A stretch of DNA of 64,000 nt from Gemmobacter caeruleus (GTDB taxonomy: Bacteria; Pseudomonadota; Alphaproteobacteria; Rhodobacterales; Rhodobacteraceae): contig NZ_VKKX01000052.1 in NCBI RefSeq assembly GCF_008271655.1, positions 124,001 to 188,000 on the forward strand. The letters are read 5' to 3'. The first letter of the stretch is position 1, and every line of letters begins with the position of its first letter. Under the pieces are notes generated by a model, which was not told the origin of the DNA, made no database searches, and saw only the letters and a list, made by a program, of their open reading frames with translations. This document shows, one piece after another, positions 8,189 through 16,553 of the stretch. Made by a program: the position numbers and the translations under genes.

Positions 8189-8659
8189 ATGCGCTGCCCA
8201 TTCTGCGGCAATATCGACACCCAGGTGAAAGACTCGCGCCCGGCCGAGGATCACGTCTCGATCCGCCGCCGGCGCTTTTGCCCCGCATGCGGCGGGCGCT
8301 TCACCACCTATGAGCGCGTGCAGTTGCGCGATCTGGTGGTGATCAAATCCAGCGGCAAACGCGAGGATTTCGACCGCGACAAGCTGGAACGGTCCATCCG
8401 TATCGCGATGCAGAAACGCCCGATCGACCCCGAGCGCATCGACCAGATGATCTCTGGCATCGTGCGGCGTCTGGAAAGCCTGGGCGAGACCGATATCCCC
8501 AGCCGGTCGATCGGCGAGATCGTGATGGAAAGCCTCGCACGGATCGACACCGTGGCCTATGTGCGCTTTGCCAGCGTTTACAAGAACTTCCAGGCAGCGG
8601 ACGATTTCGACAAATTCGTCTCCGAACTGCGCCCCGCCCCCGGCGTGACCGAGGAGTGA
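8189..8659 (+). CDS. nrdR: Ribonucleotide reductase transcriptional repressor NrdR
   Basis: A 156-residue repressor of ribonucleotide reductase genes. The N-terminal zinc ribbon has C3-x2-C6 (MRCPFCG) and C31-x2-C34 ([12 protein letters not shown]). The ATP-cone domain follows from ~46 to ~136 and senses ATP/dATP in this family. The ATG at 8189 starts exactly at the canonical NrdR N-terminus and has a GGGG-type Shine-Dalgarno, so the longer upstream reading frame is not used. It overlaps ribD by 4 bases (GTGA), a pairing common in proteobacteria. A perfect DnaA box lies upstream. Confidence 0.97.
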   Translation: MRCPFCGNIDTQVKDSRPAEDHVSIRRRRFCPACGGRFTTYERVQLRDLVVIKSSGKREDFDRDKLERSIRIAMQKRPIDPERIDQMISGIVRRLESLGETDIPSRSIGEIVMESLARIDTVAYVRFASVYKNFQAADDFDKFVSELRPAPGVTEE

Positions 8660-9753
8660 GCGACGCCGCCCATATGCGGACGGCCCTTGCGCTGGCGGCG
8701 CGGGGGCTGGGAAATACATGGCCCAACCCGGCGGTTGGGTGCGTGATCGTGACCAGCGGACCCGGTGGGGGCCGCGTAGTGGGGCGCGGCTGGACCCAAC
8801 CGGGCGGCCGCCCCCACGCCGAACGCCGGGCGCTGGCACAGTCGGGCGAGGCTGCCCGCGGCGCCACCGCCTATGTGACGCTTGAACCCTGCGCCCATCA
8901 CGGCCAGACCCCGCCCTGTGCCGAGGCACTGATCGACGCCGGGCTGGCGCGGGTGGTGACCGCGCTCACCGACCCCGATCCGCGCGTCGCCGGGCGGGGC
9001 CATGCCATGCTGCGCGCCGCCGGCATTGCCGTCACCGAAGGGGTGGGGGCCGAGGCCGCCCGCGCGCTCAATGCCGGGTTTCTCAAGCGGGTGACGCAGG
9101 GCCTGCCTTTTGTCACGCTGAAACTGGCTACCACGCTGGATGGCCGCATCGCCACTGCCAGCGGCGAAAGTCGCTGGATCACCGGGCCTGCGGCGCGGCG
9201 CGCGGTGCATGCCATGCGGCTGAGCCATGACGCGGTGCTGGTCGGATCGGGCACCGCCCTGGCCGATGACCCGGATCTGAGCGTGCGCGATATCGGCGCC
9301 CGGCATCAACCGCTGCGCATCGTGATCGACAGCCGCTTGCGCCACAGCCCCGACAGCCGGCTGGGTCGCAGCGCCGGAGCGATCCCGGTCTGGCTGGTGC
9401 ATACCGCCGCCGCCCCCGCCGCCGCCCGCGCCGCCTGGGCCGCGACCGGGGCCGAGCTGATCGAGGTGCCGGCTGCGGGGGACCATGCCGATCTGCGCGC
9501 CGCGATGCAGGCTTTGGCCGCGCGCGGCCTGACGCGCATCTTTTGCGAAGGCGGCGCCGATCTCGCCGCCGCGTTGATCCGCGCCGGGCTGGTCGATGAG
9601 CTGGCGCAATTCACCGCCGGCGCGCTGATCGGGGCGGAGGGGCGGCCCGCGCTTGGCCCGCTGGGGCTGGCGGCACTGGCCGAGGCGCCGCGCCTGACCC
9701 GGCTGTCGGTCGAACCCATCGGCGCCGATACGCTGACGCGCTGGCGCTTCTGA
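8656..9753 (+). CDS. ribD: Bifunctional riboflavin deaminase/reductase RibD
   Basis: Second and third steps of riboflavin synthesis: deamination of the GTP-derived pyrimidine, then NADPH reduction of the ribose side chain. The N-terminal cytidine-deaminase-like domain has the zinc ligands H54 and C79/C88 and the catalytic E56 (PHAERRAL ... [12 protein letters not shown]). The C-terminal reductase domain (from ~145) begins [23 protein letters not shown] and ends with the [13 protein letters not shown] stretch. The GTG at 8656 overlaps the nrdR stop. An ATG at 8674 is an alternative start. It runs to within one base of the convergent AsmA-like gene. Confidence 0.95.
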   Translation: MSDAAHMRTALALAARGLGNTWPNPAVGCVIVTSGPGGGRVVGRGWTQPGGRPHAERRALAQSGEAARGATAYVTLEPCAHHGQTPPCAEALIDAGLARVVTALTDPDPRVAGRGHAMLRAAGIAVTEGVGAEAARALNAGFLKRVTQGLPFVTLKLATTLDGRIATASGESRWITGPAARRAVHAMRLSHDAVLVGSGTALADDPDLSVRDIGARHQPLRIVIDSRLRHSPDSRLGRSAGAIPVWLVHTAAAPAAARAAWAATGAELIEVPAAGDHADLRAAMQALAARGLTRIFCEGGADLAAALIRAGLVDELAQFTAGALIGAEGRPALGPLGLAALAEAPRLTRLSVEPIGADTLTRWRF

Positions 9754-11715
9754 TCAGTTGCCCTTCAGGATGCGGTCCAGAATGCGGCCGGTTTCGGCCT
9801 CCACCGCCTCGCGCGCGCGGCGTTTCGCGGCGTCTTCCAGGCTTTCCGTGCCCTGCGTGGCGACGCCCAGCTTGTCTTGCGCCAGTTCCTCCAGCCGCTG
9901 CTTGGCCAGCGCCTCGGCCCGCGCGGCCTCGGCCTTGGCCCGCTCGCGCGCCAGCCATTCCAGATCGAGCCGCACCTTGGGCGCGGCCCAGGGCCCCTTG
10001 ATCAGCACCGGCACCTCCAGCCCGCCCGAGCCGTCGGCCTTTGGCGCCAGACGCGGCAGCAGGCGGTAATCCACCGTCCGCGCCCCCAGATCGACCGTGC
10101 CACGCCCGCCGGCATGGAACAGGTTGTCGCTGATCGCCAGGTCCTCGCTGCGCAGGATGCCCTTGTCGATCTGGCCGGTCACGCTCAGCCCGTCAAAGAT
10201 GGTCTTGCGCCCCTCGCCGACATAGCCCGGATCCATGGTGCGCAGCATGCCGGCGATGTCGAGGCCCAGCACCTCGCCCTTGCCCAGCACGACGCCCACC
10301 GACCCCTTGAGGCTCTGGATCAGCGCCGCCTGACTGGGGCCAGAGGCCAGCAGCTTCAGCCGCAGATCGCCATCGCCCGCCAGCCGCGCGGTGCCCGCGA
10401 TCTCGGTCAGCAGCGCCTGAAGGTCGATCCCCGACAGCGTCAGATTGGCACTGGCGGACAGACCCTTGCGCGCATTCACCACGATCTGCCCGCGCGCGCT
10501 GCCGCCATGCAGCGCCGCCTCGGTCAGATCGACGACCAGGCGCCCGGCCTCCAGCCCGGCCCGCGCCTTGACCGGGCCAAAGCCCAGATCGCCCAGCGAC
10601 AGCGCCCGGGTGGTCAGTGCGATCTCGGCATCGAGCGCATGCAGCCCCGACAGGTCGATCGGCGCATCGGACCAGCCCGCTGGCGCCGCCCCGCCATCGC
10701 CCCCGTCCGGGGGGCCGGGCAGGCGCAGCGCCTCGGCACCCAGCCGCGCGACCAGCCGGGGCCGGTCGGTGCCCGGTGTCAGGTCGAGATCAAGGCTCAG
10801 CCGCGTCTCGTCGGCCTCCAGCGCGGCCTCGCGCAGATGCAGGCTGCCCTCGGGCGTCAGGGTCAGCGCGCCCTTCAAGGCGATGCCGCCCGCGCCCAGG
10901 CCTTCGGGCAGGGCCGGCAGCGCGTGGCCCGACAGCGCGGCCAGTGCCGGCCGGTCGGTCAGCCGGGTGTCGATCTGCCCCTCAGCCATTGCGGGCGAGA
11001 GGCCGGCCCGCCCGGCAAAGCGCAGGCTGTTGCCTCCGGCGGTCACGACCAGATCCAGATCGCCGCTGCGGCCCGCCAGCAATTCCGGCAAGGTGCCGCT
11101 TTCGGCCTGCACGCTCAGCGGTTGGCCCGCCAGCAGCGCCTTGGCACTGATCCGCGCCGGCGTCTCGCCCCCGGGCAACAGCAAGGCCAGATCAAGCCCG
11201 GTCAGATCGAGCGCGCGTGTCGGGTCGCCATGATCGACAAAGCGCAGCCGCCCGTCGCGGATCTGGATATCGCCCAGCGTCACATCCGGCGCCTCGCCCG
11301 ACGGCTCTGCCGCATCCGCCGGCCCCGGCGCGCGGATCAGCCAGTTGCCGCGCCCATCCGCGCCCCGTTCCAGCAACAGTTCGGGCCGCGCGAGTTCCAC
11401 CCGCCGGATGACGATCCGCCCGTCCAGCAAGGCCAGCGGATCAAGCCCGATGTCGATCCGGTCGGCGACCAGCATGTCCGGCTCCGATCCCCAGCCCGCA
11501 TTGGCCAGCCGCACCGGCCCCGCCGACACGCCCAGCACCGGCCAGATCGCCACCTTGGCGCCGCGCCCGATCTGCAATTGCCGCCCCGTTGCCTCGGTGA
11601 ATTTCCGCGCCGCCAGATCCAGCACGGCGTCCTTGGGCATCAGCACCACCATCAGCCCCAGCAGCAGCACCAGAACCACGAGACTTGCCAAAGCGCGGAT
11701 CAGCCAGCGCATCAT
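9754..11715 (-). CDS. AsmA family protein
   Basis: A 653-residue inner-membrane-anchored protein of the AsmA/YhdP-like family. One N-terminal membrane segment (residues ~5-27) follows MMRWLIR, and the rest is a long periplasmic beta-rich body. The N-terminal AsmA region carries the typical PVLGVSAGPVRLANAGWG stretch, and the C-terminal AsmA_2 part (~420-590) includes the SVTGQIDKGILRSEDLAISDN region. The family is linked to outer-membrane lipid transport and biogenesis. The C-terminus (~595-653) is a charged Ala/Glu/Arg-rich helical tail. A GGAGGAG Shine-Dalgarno precedes the ATG. The gene abuts the end of ribD head-on, with no spacing. Confidence 0.88.
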   Translation of the reverse strand: MMRWLIRALASLVVLVLLLGLMVVLMPKDAVLDLAARKFTEATGRQLQIGRGAKVAIWPVLGVSAGPVRLANAGWGSEPDMLVADRIDIGLDPLALLDGRIVIRRVELARPELLLERGADGRGNWLIRAPGPADAAEPSGEAPDVTLGDIQIRDGRLRFVDHGDPTRALDLTGLDLALLLPGGETPARISAKALLAGQPLSVQAESGTLPELLAGRSGDLDLVVTAGGNSLRFAGRAGLSPAMAEGQIDTRLTDRPALAALSGHALPALPEGLGAGGIALKGALTLTPEGSLHLREAALEADETRLSLDLDLTPGTDRPRLVARLGAEALRLPGPPDGGDGGAAPAGWSDAPIDLSGLHALDAEIALTTRALSLGDLGFGPVKARAGLEAGRLVVDLTEAALHGGSARGQIVVNARKGLSASANLTLSGIDLQALLTEIAGTARLAGDGDLRLKLLASGPSQAALIQSLKGSVGVVLGKGEVLGLDIAGMLRTMDPGYVGEGRKTIFDGLSVTGQIDKGILRSEDLAISDNLFHAGGRGTVDLGARTVDYRLLPRLAPKADGSGGLEVPVLIKGPWAAPKVRLDLEWLARERAKAEAARAEALAKQRLEELAQDKLGVATQGTESLEDAAKRRAREAVEAETGRILDRILKGN

Positions 11716-11793
11716 CGCTCCTCCTGCCTTTTGGCCGAATCATGCCCCGCCGGGCAGACCGGCGCAACCCCGCCCCGGGCGGGCGCGCCTTTC

Positions 11794-11822
11794 CTTCTTC
11801 TGTTCGCAAATATCCCCGGGGG
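11794..11822 (+). repeat. Intergenic repeat element, copy 1 (CTTCWTCTGTT..CAAATATCC family)
   Basis: The core CTTCTTCTGTT, two bases, then CAAATATCC is followed by a G-rich run (CCGGGGG). It matches four other intergenic places in this window (22236, 23259, 25719, 43119). Here it lies in the divergent region between the AsmA-like gene and rimO. Confidence 0.6.
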
Positions 11823-11834
11823 CTGAGACGCTTG

Positions 11835-11865
11835 CGCAAAGGGGGGCAGACAGAAGCCCTTTGCG
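11835..11865 (+). other. Hairpin in the rimO upstream region
   Basis: CGCAAAGGG (11835-11843) and CCCTTTGCG (11857-11865) form a perfect 9-bp inverted repeat with a 13-base loop, about 58 bases before the rimO start. It directly follows repeat copy 1. It could be an operator, an RNA hairpin in the rimO leader, or an extension of the repeat element. Confidence 0.5.
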
Positions 11866-11922
11866 ACGCCCCCGCCAGATGCGCCCTTTGCGGCGGGCGC
11901 GCTTCCCCGCTATATGGGCGGC

Positions 11923-13314
11923 ATGAGCCAGAACCCGCCCGATCTCCGCCCCGATCTTGCCCGCGCCCTTGTCCCTGACGAGCGGCGCGCGGGCCAACCC
12001 ACCATCGGCATGGTCAGCCTCGGCTGCCCCAAGGCGCTGGTGGACAGCGAACGCATCCTGACCCGGCTGCGCGCCGAGGGCTATGCGATCAGCCCCGATT
12101 ACAAGGGCGCCGATGCGGTGATCGTGAACACCTGCGGCTTTCTCGACAGTGCCAAGGCCGAAAGCCTGGAGGCGATCGGCGAGGCCTTGCAGGAAAACGG
12201 GCGCGTCATCGTCACCGGCTGTCTGGGCGCCGAACCCGACTACATCACCGGCGCGCATCCGAAGGTGCTGGCCGTGACCGGGCCGCAGCAATATGAAAGC
12301 GTGCTGGATGCGGTGCATCTGGCCGTGCCGCCCAGCCCCGACCCCTTTATCGACCTGCTGCCGGCCAGCGGGGTGAAGCTGACGCCGCGCCATTACAGTT
12401 ACCTCAAGATTTCAGAGGGTTGTAACCACAAGTGCAAGTTCTGCATCATCCCCGACATGCGCGGGCGTCTGGTCAGCCGCCCGGCAAATGCCGTGCTGCG
12501 CGAGGCCGAAAAGCTGGTCGAGGCCGGGGTGCGCGAATTGCTGGTCATCTCGCAGGATACCTCGGCCTATGGGCTGGACCGCAAGCATGACCTGGCGCCC
12601 TGGAAAGGGGCCGAGGTGCGGGCGCATATCACCGATCTGGCGCGCGAGCTGGGCCGGCTGGGCGCGGGGAACGAGCTGTGGGTGCGGCTGCATTACGTCT
12701 ATCCCTATCCGCATGTGCGTGACCTGATCCCGCTGATGGCCGAGGGGCTGGTGCTGCCCTATCTCGACATTCCGTTCCAGCATGCCCATCCCGACACGCT
12801 CAAACGCATGGCGCGGCCGGCGGCGGCGGCGAAAACGCTGGACGAGATCGCGGCCTGGCGCCGCGACTGCCCCGACATCACCCTGCGCTCCACCTTCATC
12901 GTGGGCTATCCGGGCGAGACCGAGGCCGAATTCCAGACGCTGCTGGATTGGCTGGACGAGGCGCAACTGGATCGCGTCGGCTGCTTCCAGTATGAAAATG
13001 TCGCGGGCGCGCGGTCGAATGACCTGCCCGATCATGTGCCCGCCGAGGTGAAGCAGGACCGCTGGGACCGTTTCATGGCAAAGGCGCAGGCGATTTCCGA
13101 GGCCAAGCTGGCGGCAAAGGTCGGCCAGACCCTGCGCGTGCTGGTCGATGAGGTCGATGACGAGGGCGCGACCTGCCGCACCATGGCCGACGCGCCCGAA
13201 ATCGACGGCAATCTGTTCATCGACGAGGGATTCGAGGGGCTGGCGCCCGGCGATTTCGTCACGGTCGAGGTAGAGGAAGCCGGCGAATACGATCTCTGGG
13301 GCCGCCGCGCGTGA
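11923..13314 (+). CDS. rimO: Ribosomal protein S12 methylthiotransferase RimO
   Basis: Radical SAM enzyme that methylthiolates the conserved aspartate of ribosomal protein S12. Of 463 residues, the N-terminal UPF0004 domain carries the auxiliary-cluster cysteines C35 (SLGCPKAL), C71 (NTCGFLD) and C100 (TGCLG). The radical SAM triad is C167-x3-C171-x2-C174 ([12 protein letters not shown]). The C-terminal ~65 residues form the TRAM domain. The ATG at 11923 is taken because the preceding GGGCGGC lies close to it; an in-frame ATG at 11914 is possible. The MRGRLVSRP stretch favours RimO over the tRNA enzyme MiaB. Confidence 0.95.
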   Translation: MSQNPPDLRPDLARALVPDERRAGQPTIGMVSLGCPKALVDSERILTRLRAEGYAISPDYKGADAVIVNTCGFLDSAKAESLEAIGEALQENGRVIVTGCLGAEPDYITGAHPKVLAVTGPQQYESVLDAVHLAVPPSPDPFIDLLPASGVKLTPRHYSYLKISEGCNHKCKFCIIPDMRGRLVSRPANAVLREAEKLVEAGVRELLVISQDTSAYGLDRKHDLAPWKGAEVRAHITDLARELGRLGAGNELWVRLHYVYPYPHVRDLIPLMAEGLVLPYLDIPFQHAHPDTLKRMARPAAAAKTLDEIAAWRRDCPDITLRSTFIVGYPGETEAEFQTLLDWLDEAQLDRVGCFQYENVAGARSNDLPDHVPAEVKQDRWDRFMAKAQAISEAKLAAKVGQTLRVLVDEVDDEGATCRTMADAPEIDGNLFIDEGFEGLAPGDFVTVEVEEAGEYDLWGRRA

Positions 13315-13428
13315 CGCCCCGGCCATGCAGGCGGCGCCCCGGCCGGTCGGCTGCGGTGCCCGGCGGTCTTGCGCCGCCGTCCGGCCATGGCGGCTGCGGT
13401 GCCGTGGCCCGGCGCGGGGGGCGGGCCG

Positions 13429-14175
13429 ATGGCTGATCCGCTGGTGTTGGCCACGGTGGTGGCGGGGGCGCTGATCGCCGGTTTCGTCAATGGTTTCGCG
13501 GGCTTTGGCACCGCGCTGATCGCCTCGGGCTTCTGGTTTCTGGTGCTGCCCGCGCCGATGGTGCCGCCGCTTCTGGTCATTGCGGCGGTGGCGGGGCAAC
13601 TGGTCGGGCTGATCCGGCTGCATGGGCATCTGGACTGGCGCAAGGGGCATTGGCTGATTTCCGGGGGCCTGGCCGGGGTGCCGCTGGGCACCTGGTTGCT
13701 GACGCTGGCGCGGCCGGAATCGCTCAAGCTCGTGGTGGGGCTGGTGCTGCTGACCTATGTCGCGGCGCAGGCGACGCGGCTGGGGGCCTTGCGGCTGAAC
13801 CGGCCCGGCGATGGCTGGGCCGATCGGCTGGTCGGCTTCATCGGCGGGGTGCTGGGCGGCTTTGGCGGCGTGTCCGGCCCGCCGCCGCTGGTCTGGTTGC
13901 AGATCCGCGGGCTGAGCGGCGCCGAGGCGCGGGCGCGCTATCAGCCCTTCAACTTTGCGGTTCTGGCGCTGGCCATGGTGACGATGGCGGTCGCGGGCAA
14001 GGTCGATGGCGCGGTGCTGGCCTGGTCGGCGCTGACCGTGCCGCTGAGCGTGATCGGCGCGCTGATCGGGCTGCGCGCCTTTCTGGGCGTCAGCGAAGGC
14101 GCCTTTCGCCGGGCGGTGCTGGTCTTGCTGCTGGCCTCGGGGCTGGCGCTGTCCTGGCAGGGGCTGGCGGGGTAA
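13429..14175 (+). CDS. TauE/SafE family membrane permease
   Basis: A polytopic inner-membrane protein of 248 residues with about eight hydrophobic segments, in the sulfite exporter TauE/SafE family (DUF81). The two half-repeats are visible: FVNGFAGFGTALIASG near residue 20-35 and GFIGGVLGGFGGVSGPP near 140-155. Members export sulfite, sulfoacetate or other organosulfur anions, but the substrate here is unknown. The ATG at 13429 starts directly before the first membrane segment. An ATG at 13369 would add an unlikely Pro/Gly-rich leader. It ends 3 bases before the convergent small gene at 14179. Confidence 0.85.
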   Translation: MADPLVLATVVAGALIAGFVNGFAGFGTALIASGFWFLVLPAPMVPPLLVIAAVAGQLVGLIRLHGHLDWRKGHWLISGGLAGVPLGTWLLTLARPESLKLVVGLVLLTYVAAQATRLGALRLNRPGDGWADRLVGFIGGVLGGFGGVSGPPPLVWLQIRGLSGAEARARYQPFNFAVLALAMVTMAVAGKVDGAVLAWSALTVPLSVIGALIGLRAFLGVSEGAFRRAVLVLLLASGLALSWQGLAG

Positions 14176-14178
14176 GGC

Positions 14179-14418
14179 TCAGCCCTCGCGCCGTTCCAGC
14201 CGGTAGCTGCCTTCGGGCAGGTCGAGCGCCGCCGCCAGATCGCGCAGCTGCACCATGGAGAGGGTGATGATCATCGGCTCTTGCGTGACGGGATGCACCT
14301 GTTCCAGCGTGACGCAATCGTCAAAGGCGGAAATGGTGATGTCTTCCTGCAAGGCCACGGAACCCTCGTCGATGAGGGTGATCACGGTGGCGTCGAATTC
14401 GTGCTCGATGGTGAACAT
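14179..14418 (-). CDS. Small conserved protein of unknown function
   Basis: A 79-residue acidic protein beginning MFTIEHEFDATVITLIDEG. It has no membrane segment, signal peptide or cysteine cluster. The alternating hydrophobic pattern suggests a small beta-sheet fold, followed by a helix (SMVQLRDLAAALDLPEG). It resembles small uncharacterised proteins typical of Rhodobacterales, and no function can be assigned. It converges with the TauE/SafE gene (3-base gap) and diverges from the M48 lipoprotein gene across 146 bases. Confidence 0.75.
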   Translation of the reverse strand: MFTIEHEFDATVITLIDEGSVALQEDITISAFDDCVTLEQVHPVTQEPMIITLSMVQLRDLAAALDLPEGSYRLERREG

Positions 14419-14564
14419 GGCGCCAGCCTAGCAGGTGGCGCCCCGGCTGCAACGGGAAATCGCGACCCGGGGCGCTGACGGCTCTGTGATCGCGCGGGGG
14501 GCTTTCCGTGCCGCGCCGCGGCGCCTAGATTCGCGCGATAACAGGCAGGGGCGGGCAGGGCATC

Positions 14565-15317
14565 ATGGGACGAATCGGGGCGATCATCGCCGTGCTGATG
14601 CTGGCGGCCTGCATTCCGGCGATCGAGGCCCCGCGCCCCGCGCCGCTGCCCGATGCCGCCACGGTGCTGCCGCCGGTGATGACGCCGCAGGGGCTTGTCG
14701 TGCCGCCCCGCGCGGCGGCGGAAACCTTTGTGCAGGTGGTTGCCCGGGTGGAGCCGATGGCGGAATCGGCCTGTCAGGCACTCGCGGCGCGCGGCACCGA
14801 TTGCGCCTTTGACATCCGCGTCGATCCGCGCCCGGATCAGGAGCCGAACGCCTTTCAGACGCTGGATCCGCGCGGCCGGCCGGTGATCGTCTTTACCCTG
14901 TCGCTGATCTCTGCGGCGCGCAATGCCGACGAGCTGGCCTTCGTGCTGGGCCATGAGGCGGCGCATCACATCGCCGGCCATATTCCGCGCCGCATGCAGA
15001 CGGCCGAGCGTGGGGCGCTTCTGGGGGCGGTCTACGGGTCGGTCACCGGGGCCGATGCCGCCACCATGGCGCAATTGCAGCGCATGGGGGCCGAGATCGG
15101 CGCCCGCCGCTATTCCAAGGAATTCGAGCTGGAGGCCGATGCCCTGGGCGCCCAGATCGCCTGGCGCGCGGGCTATGATCCGGTGCGCGGCACGGGGTTC
15201 TTTGAACGTCTGCCCGATCCGGGGGATCAGTTCCTCGGCTCTCACCCGCAGAATGCGCAGCGCAGCGCCCAGGTCGCGGCGGTGGTGGCCGAGCTGGAGC
15301 GCGGCGCGATCCGCTGA
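14565..15317 (+). CDS. M48 family metalloprotease, lipoprotein
   Basis: A 250-residue predicted lipoprotein: signal peptide with lipobox LAAC, so lipidation is expected at about C17. The peptidase domain has the zinc motif HEAAHH at about residues 131-136 in VLGHEAAHHIAGH, and the third ligand is the glutamate in ELEADALG (about 190). This matches the BepA/LoiP-like M48 group, which acts on outer-membrane proteins in the periplasm. A cysteine pair, in SACQALAARGTDCAFD, may form a disulfide. It stands alone, with the Shine-Dalgarno GGGCGGGCAGGG upstream. Confidence 0.9.
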   Translation: MGRIGAIIAVLMLAACIPAIEAPRPAPLPDAATVLPPVMTPQGLVVPPRAAAETFVQVVARVEPMAESACQALAARGTDCAFDIRVDPRPDQEPNAFQTLDPRGRPVIVFTLSLISAARNADELAFVLGHEAAHHIAGHIPRRMQTAERGALLGAVYGSVTGADAATMAQLQRMGAEIGARRYSKEFELEADALGAQIAWRAGYDPVRGTGFFERLPDPGDQFLGSHPQNAQRSAQVAAVVAELERGAIR

Positions 15318-15395
15318 GCCCGCTTGATCCATGTCAAGGCCGGGCGCCGCGCGCGGGCGCAGCATGGCGCCATGCGCGACGACAGGAGGAGTGCG

Positions 15396-15653
15396 ATGCT
15401 GGGATATGTCGAGGCGCCGGAGGCCTGGTGGCGGGTCAATGGCATGGCGCGGTCGCTGGGCGTCAGCCTGCCGCGGGCGGTGACGGACGGCGTGCTGACC
15501 CGCAAGGAACTGGTGGGGCTGGTGCAATGCTGTGAAAGCTGCGGTCAGGCGGGGCCTTGCAATGACTGGCTGGGCGATGCCGATCACGGGGTGGATCTGC
15601 CGGAATTCTGCGCCAACAGCGCGCAGTTGACCGGCCTGCGCGACGAAGGCTGA
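15396..15653 (+). CDS. DUF6455-like cysteine-containing small protein
   Basis: An 85-residue protein with a cluster of cysteines (QCCESCGQAGPC near residues 44-55, then EFCAN near 70), suggesting metal or Fe-S binding. It resembles the DUF6455 family of Rhodobacterales, whose function is not established. The ATG at 15396 follows an AGGAGGA Shine-Dalgarno; the open frame from 15324 upstream is probably not translated. It precedes a YigZ-like gene by 73 bases. Confidence 0.8.
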   Translation: MLGYVEAPEAWWRVNGMARSLGVSLPRAVTDGVLTRKELVGLVQCCESCGQAGPCNDWLGDADHGVDLPEFCANSAQLTGLRDEG

Positions 15654-15726
15654 CGCCGCCCGCCGGGGAAATTGCGCTTGTCCGCGCGCCGCGATCCGGC
15701 CTATGCCGGGCGCGGAGGATCACGGC

Positions 15727-16083
15727 ATGATGCAGATCGAGGATGTGCTGCGCGACCGCGGGTCGCGCTATGCCGTGTCGGGCGGCAAGGTCGCGGGCCG
15801 GGCGGGCTGCGCGGCCTTTGTGGCCGACCTGCGCCGCGTGCGCAAATTCGCCAAGGCCACCCATCACAGTTGGGCCTGCGTGCTGAGCGAGGGCGGCCCG
15901 GTCAAGGATGATGACGGCGAAAGCGGCGCCGGCGCGGTGATCCTGCGCATGCTGGAACGCGAGGGGCTGGTGGACACCATCGTCGTGGTGACGCGCTGGT
16001 ATGGCGGCGTGCATCTGGGTGGCGACCGCTTTGCCCATATCGTCACCTGCGTCCGCGCCTTTCTGGCCGATTGGCGGGGCTGA
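15727..16083 (+). CDS. YigZ/IMPACT N-terminal-domain protein, single domain
   Basis: A 118-residue protein made only of the N-terminal domain of the YigZ/IMPACT family (UPF0029). It has the ATHHSWACVLSEGG stretch, the DDGESGAGAVIL loop (SDDGEPSGTAG in YigZ) and the strongly conserved VVVTRWYGGVHLGGDRF. E. coli YigZ has about 204 residues with a second C-terminal domain that is absent here. Function is uncertain; family members are linked to translation control. The ATG at 15727 is preceded by GGAGGA, and a second ATG follows immediately. Confidence 0.82.
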   Translation: MMQIEDVLRDRGSRYAVSGGKVAGRAGCAAFVADLRRVRKFAKATHHSWACVLSEGGPVKDDDGESGAGAVILRMLEREGLVDTIVVVTRWYGGVHLGGDRFAHIVTCVRAFLADWRG

Positions 16084-16152
16084 TCGCGCGCAACGCCAGT
16101 GGACAGACGCAACCGGCCCGTGCCACGCTCTGCCCCGGGACGGAGGAACGCG

Positions 16153-16515
16153 ATGCGGGCATGGCTGGCGGCCGAAGGGCGGCGGTTTGCAAATACGGTG
16201 ATCTGGTCCTGGCAGGGCTGGCGCGCCAGCTGGGCCAGCGAAAAGACCCTGCGGCAATGGACGCTGGCCAATATCCTGTCGGACGCGCTGGCCTTTGCCC
16301 TGCCGCTGACGGCGGGGGAACGCGCGCTGATCGTGGCGCTTGGGCTGATGGTCCTGGTGGCCGAGCTGCTGAATACCGCGATCGAGGAGACGGTGGATTA
16401 TATCTCCACCGCGCAGGATCCGCGCGCGGGCCGTGCCAAGGATGCCGGATCGGCCGCCGTGGCGGTGGCCGCCATCGCGGGCGGGCTGGCCTGGGTCATC
16501 ATCCTGATCGGCTGA
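16153..16515 (+). CDS. dgkA: Diacylglycerol kinase DgkA
   Basis: A small integral membrane kinase of 120 residues that phosphorylates diacylglycerol to phosphatidic acid, recycling lipid left from membrane-derived sugar transfer. The hallmark motif AELLNTAIEETVD (about residues 72-84) supplies the catalytic glutamates and asparagine. Three membrane segments are visible (about 33-52, 57-75 and 98-120), preceded by an amphipathic N-terminal helix. The GGAGG Shine-Dalgarno before 16153 fixes the start. It lies between the YigZ-like gene and hrpB. Confidence 0.93.
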   Translation: MRAWLAAEGRRFANTVIWSWQGWRASWASEKTLRQWTLANILSDALAFALPLTAGERALIVALGLMVLVAELLNTAIEETVDYISTAQDPRAGRAKDAGSAAVAVAAIAGGLAWVIILIG

Positions 16516-16553
16516 CCCTTGCATCGCGCCCCAAGCTGGCGCAGTCAGGGGCC

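Noticed and set aside
9877-11826. 649-residue plus-strand frame opposite the AsmA-like gene, and 53353-55446 opposite the 1083-residue gene
   Set aside because: Both are antisense shadows of genes with clear domain structure, and neither contains a recognisable family.
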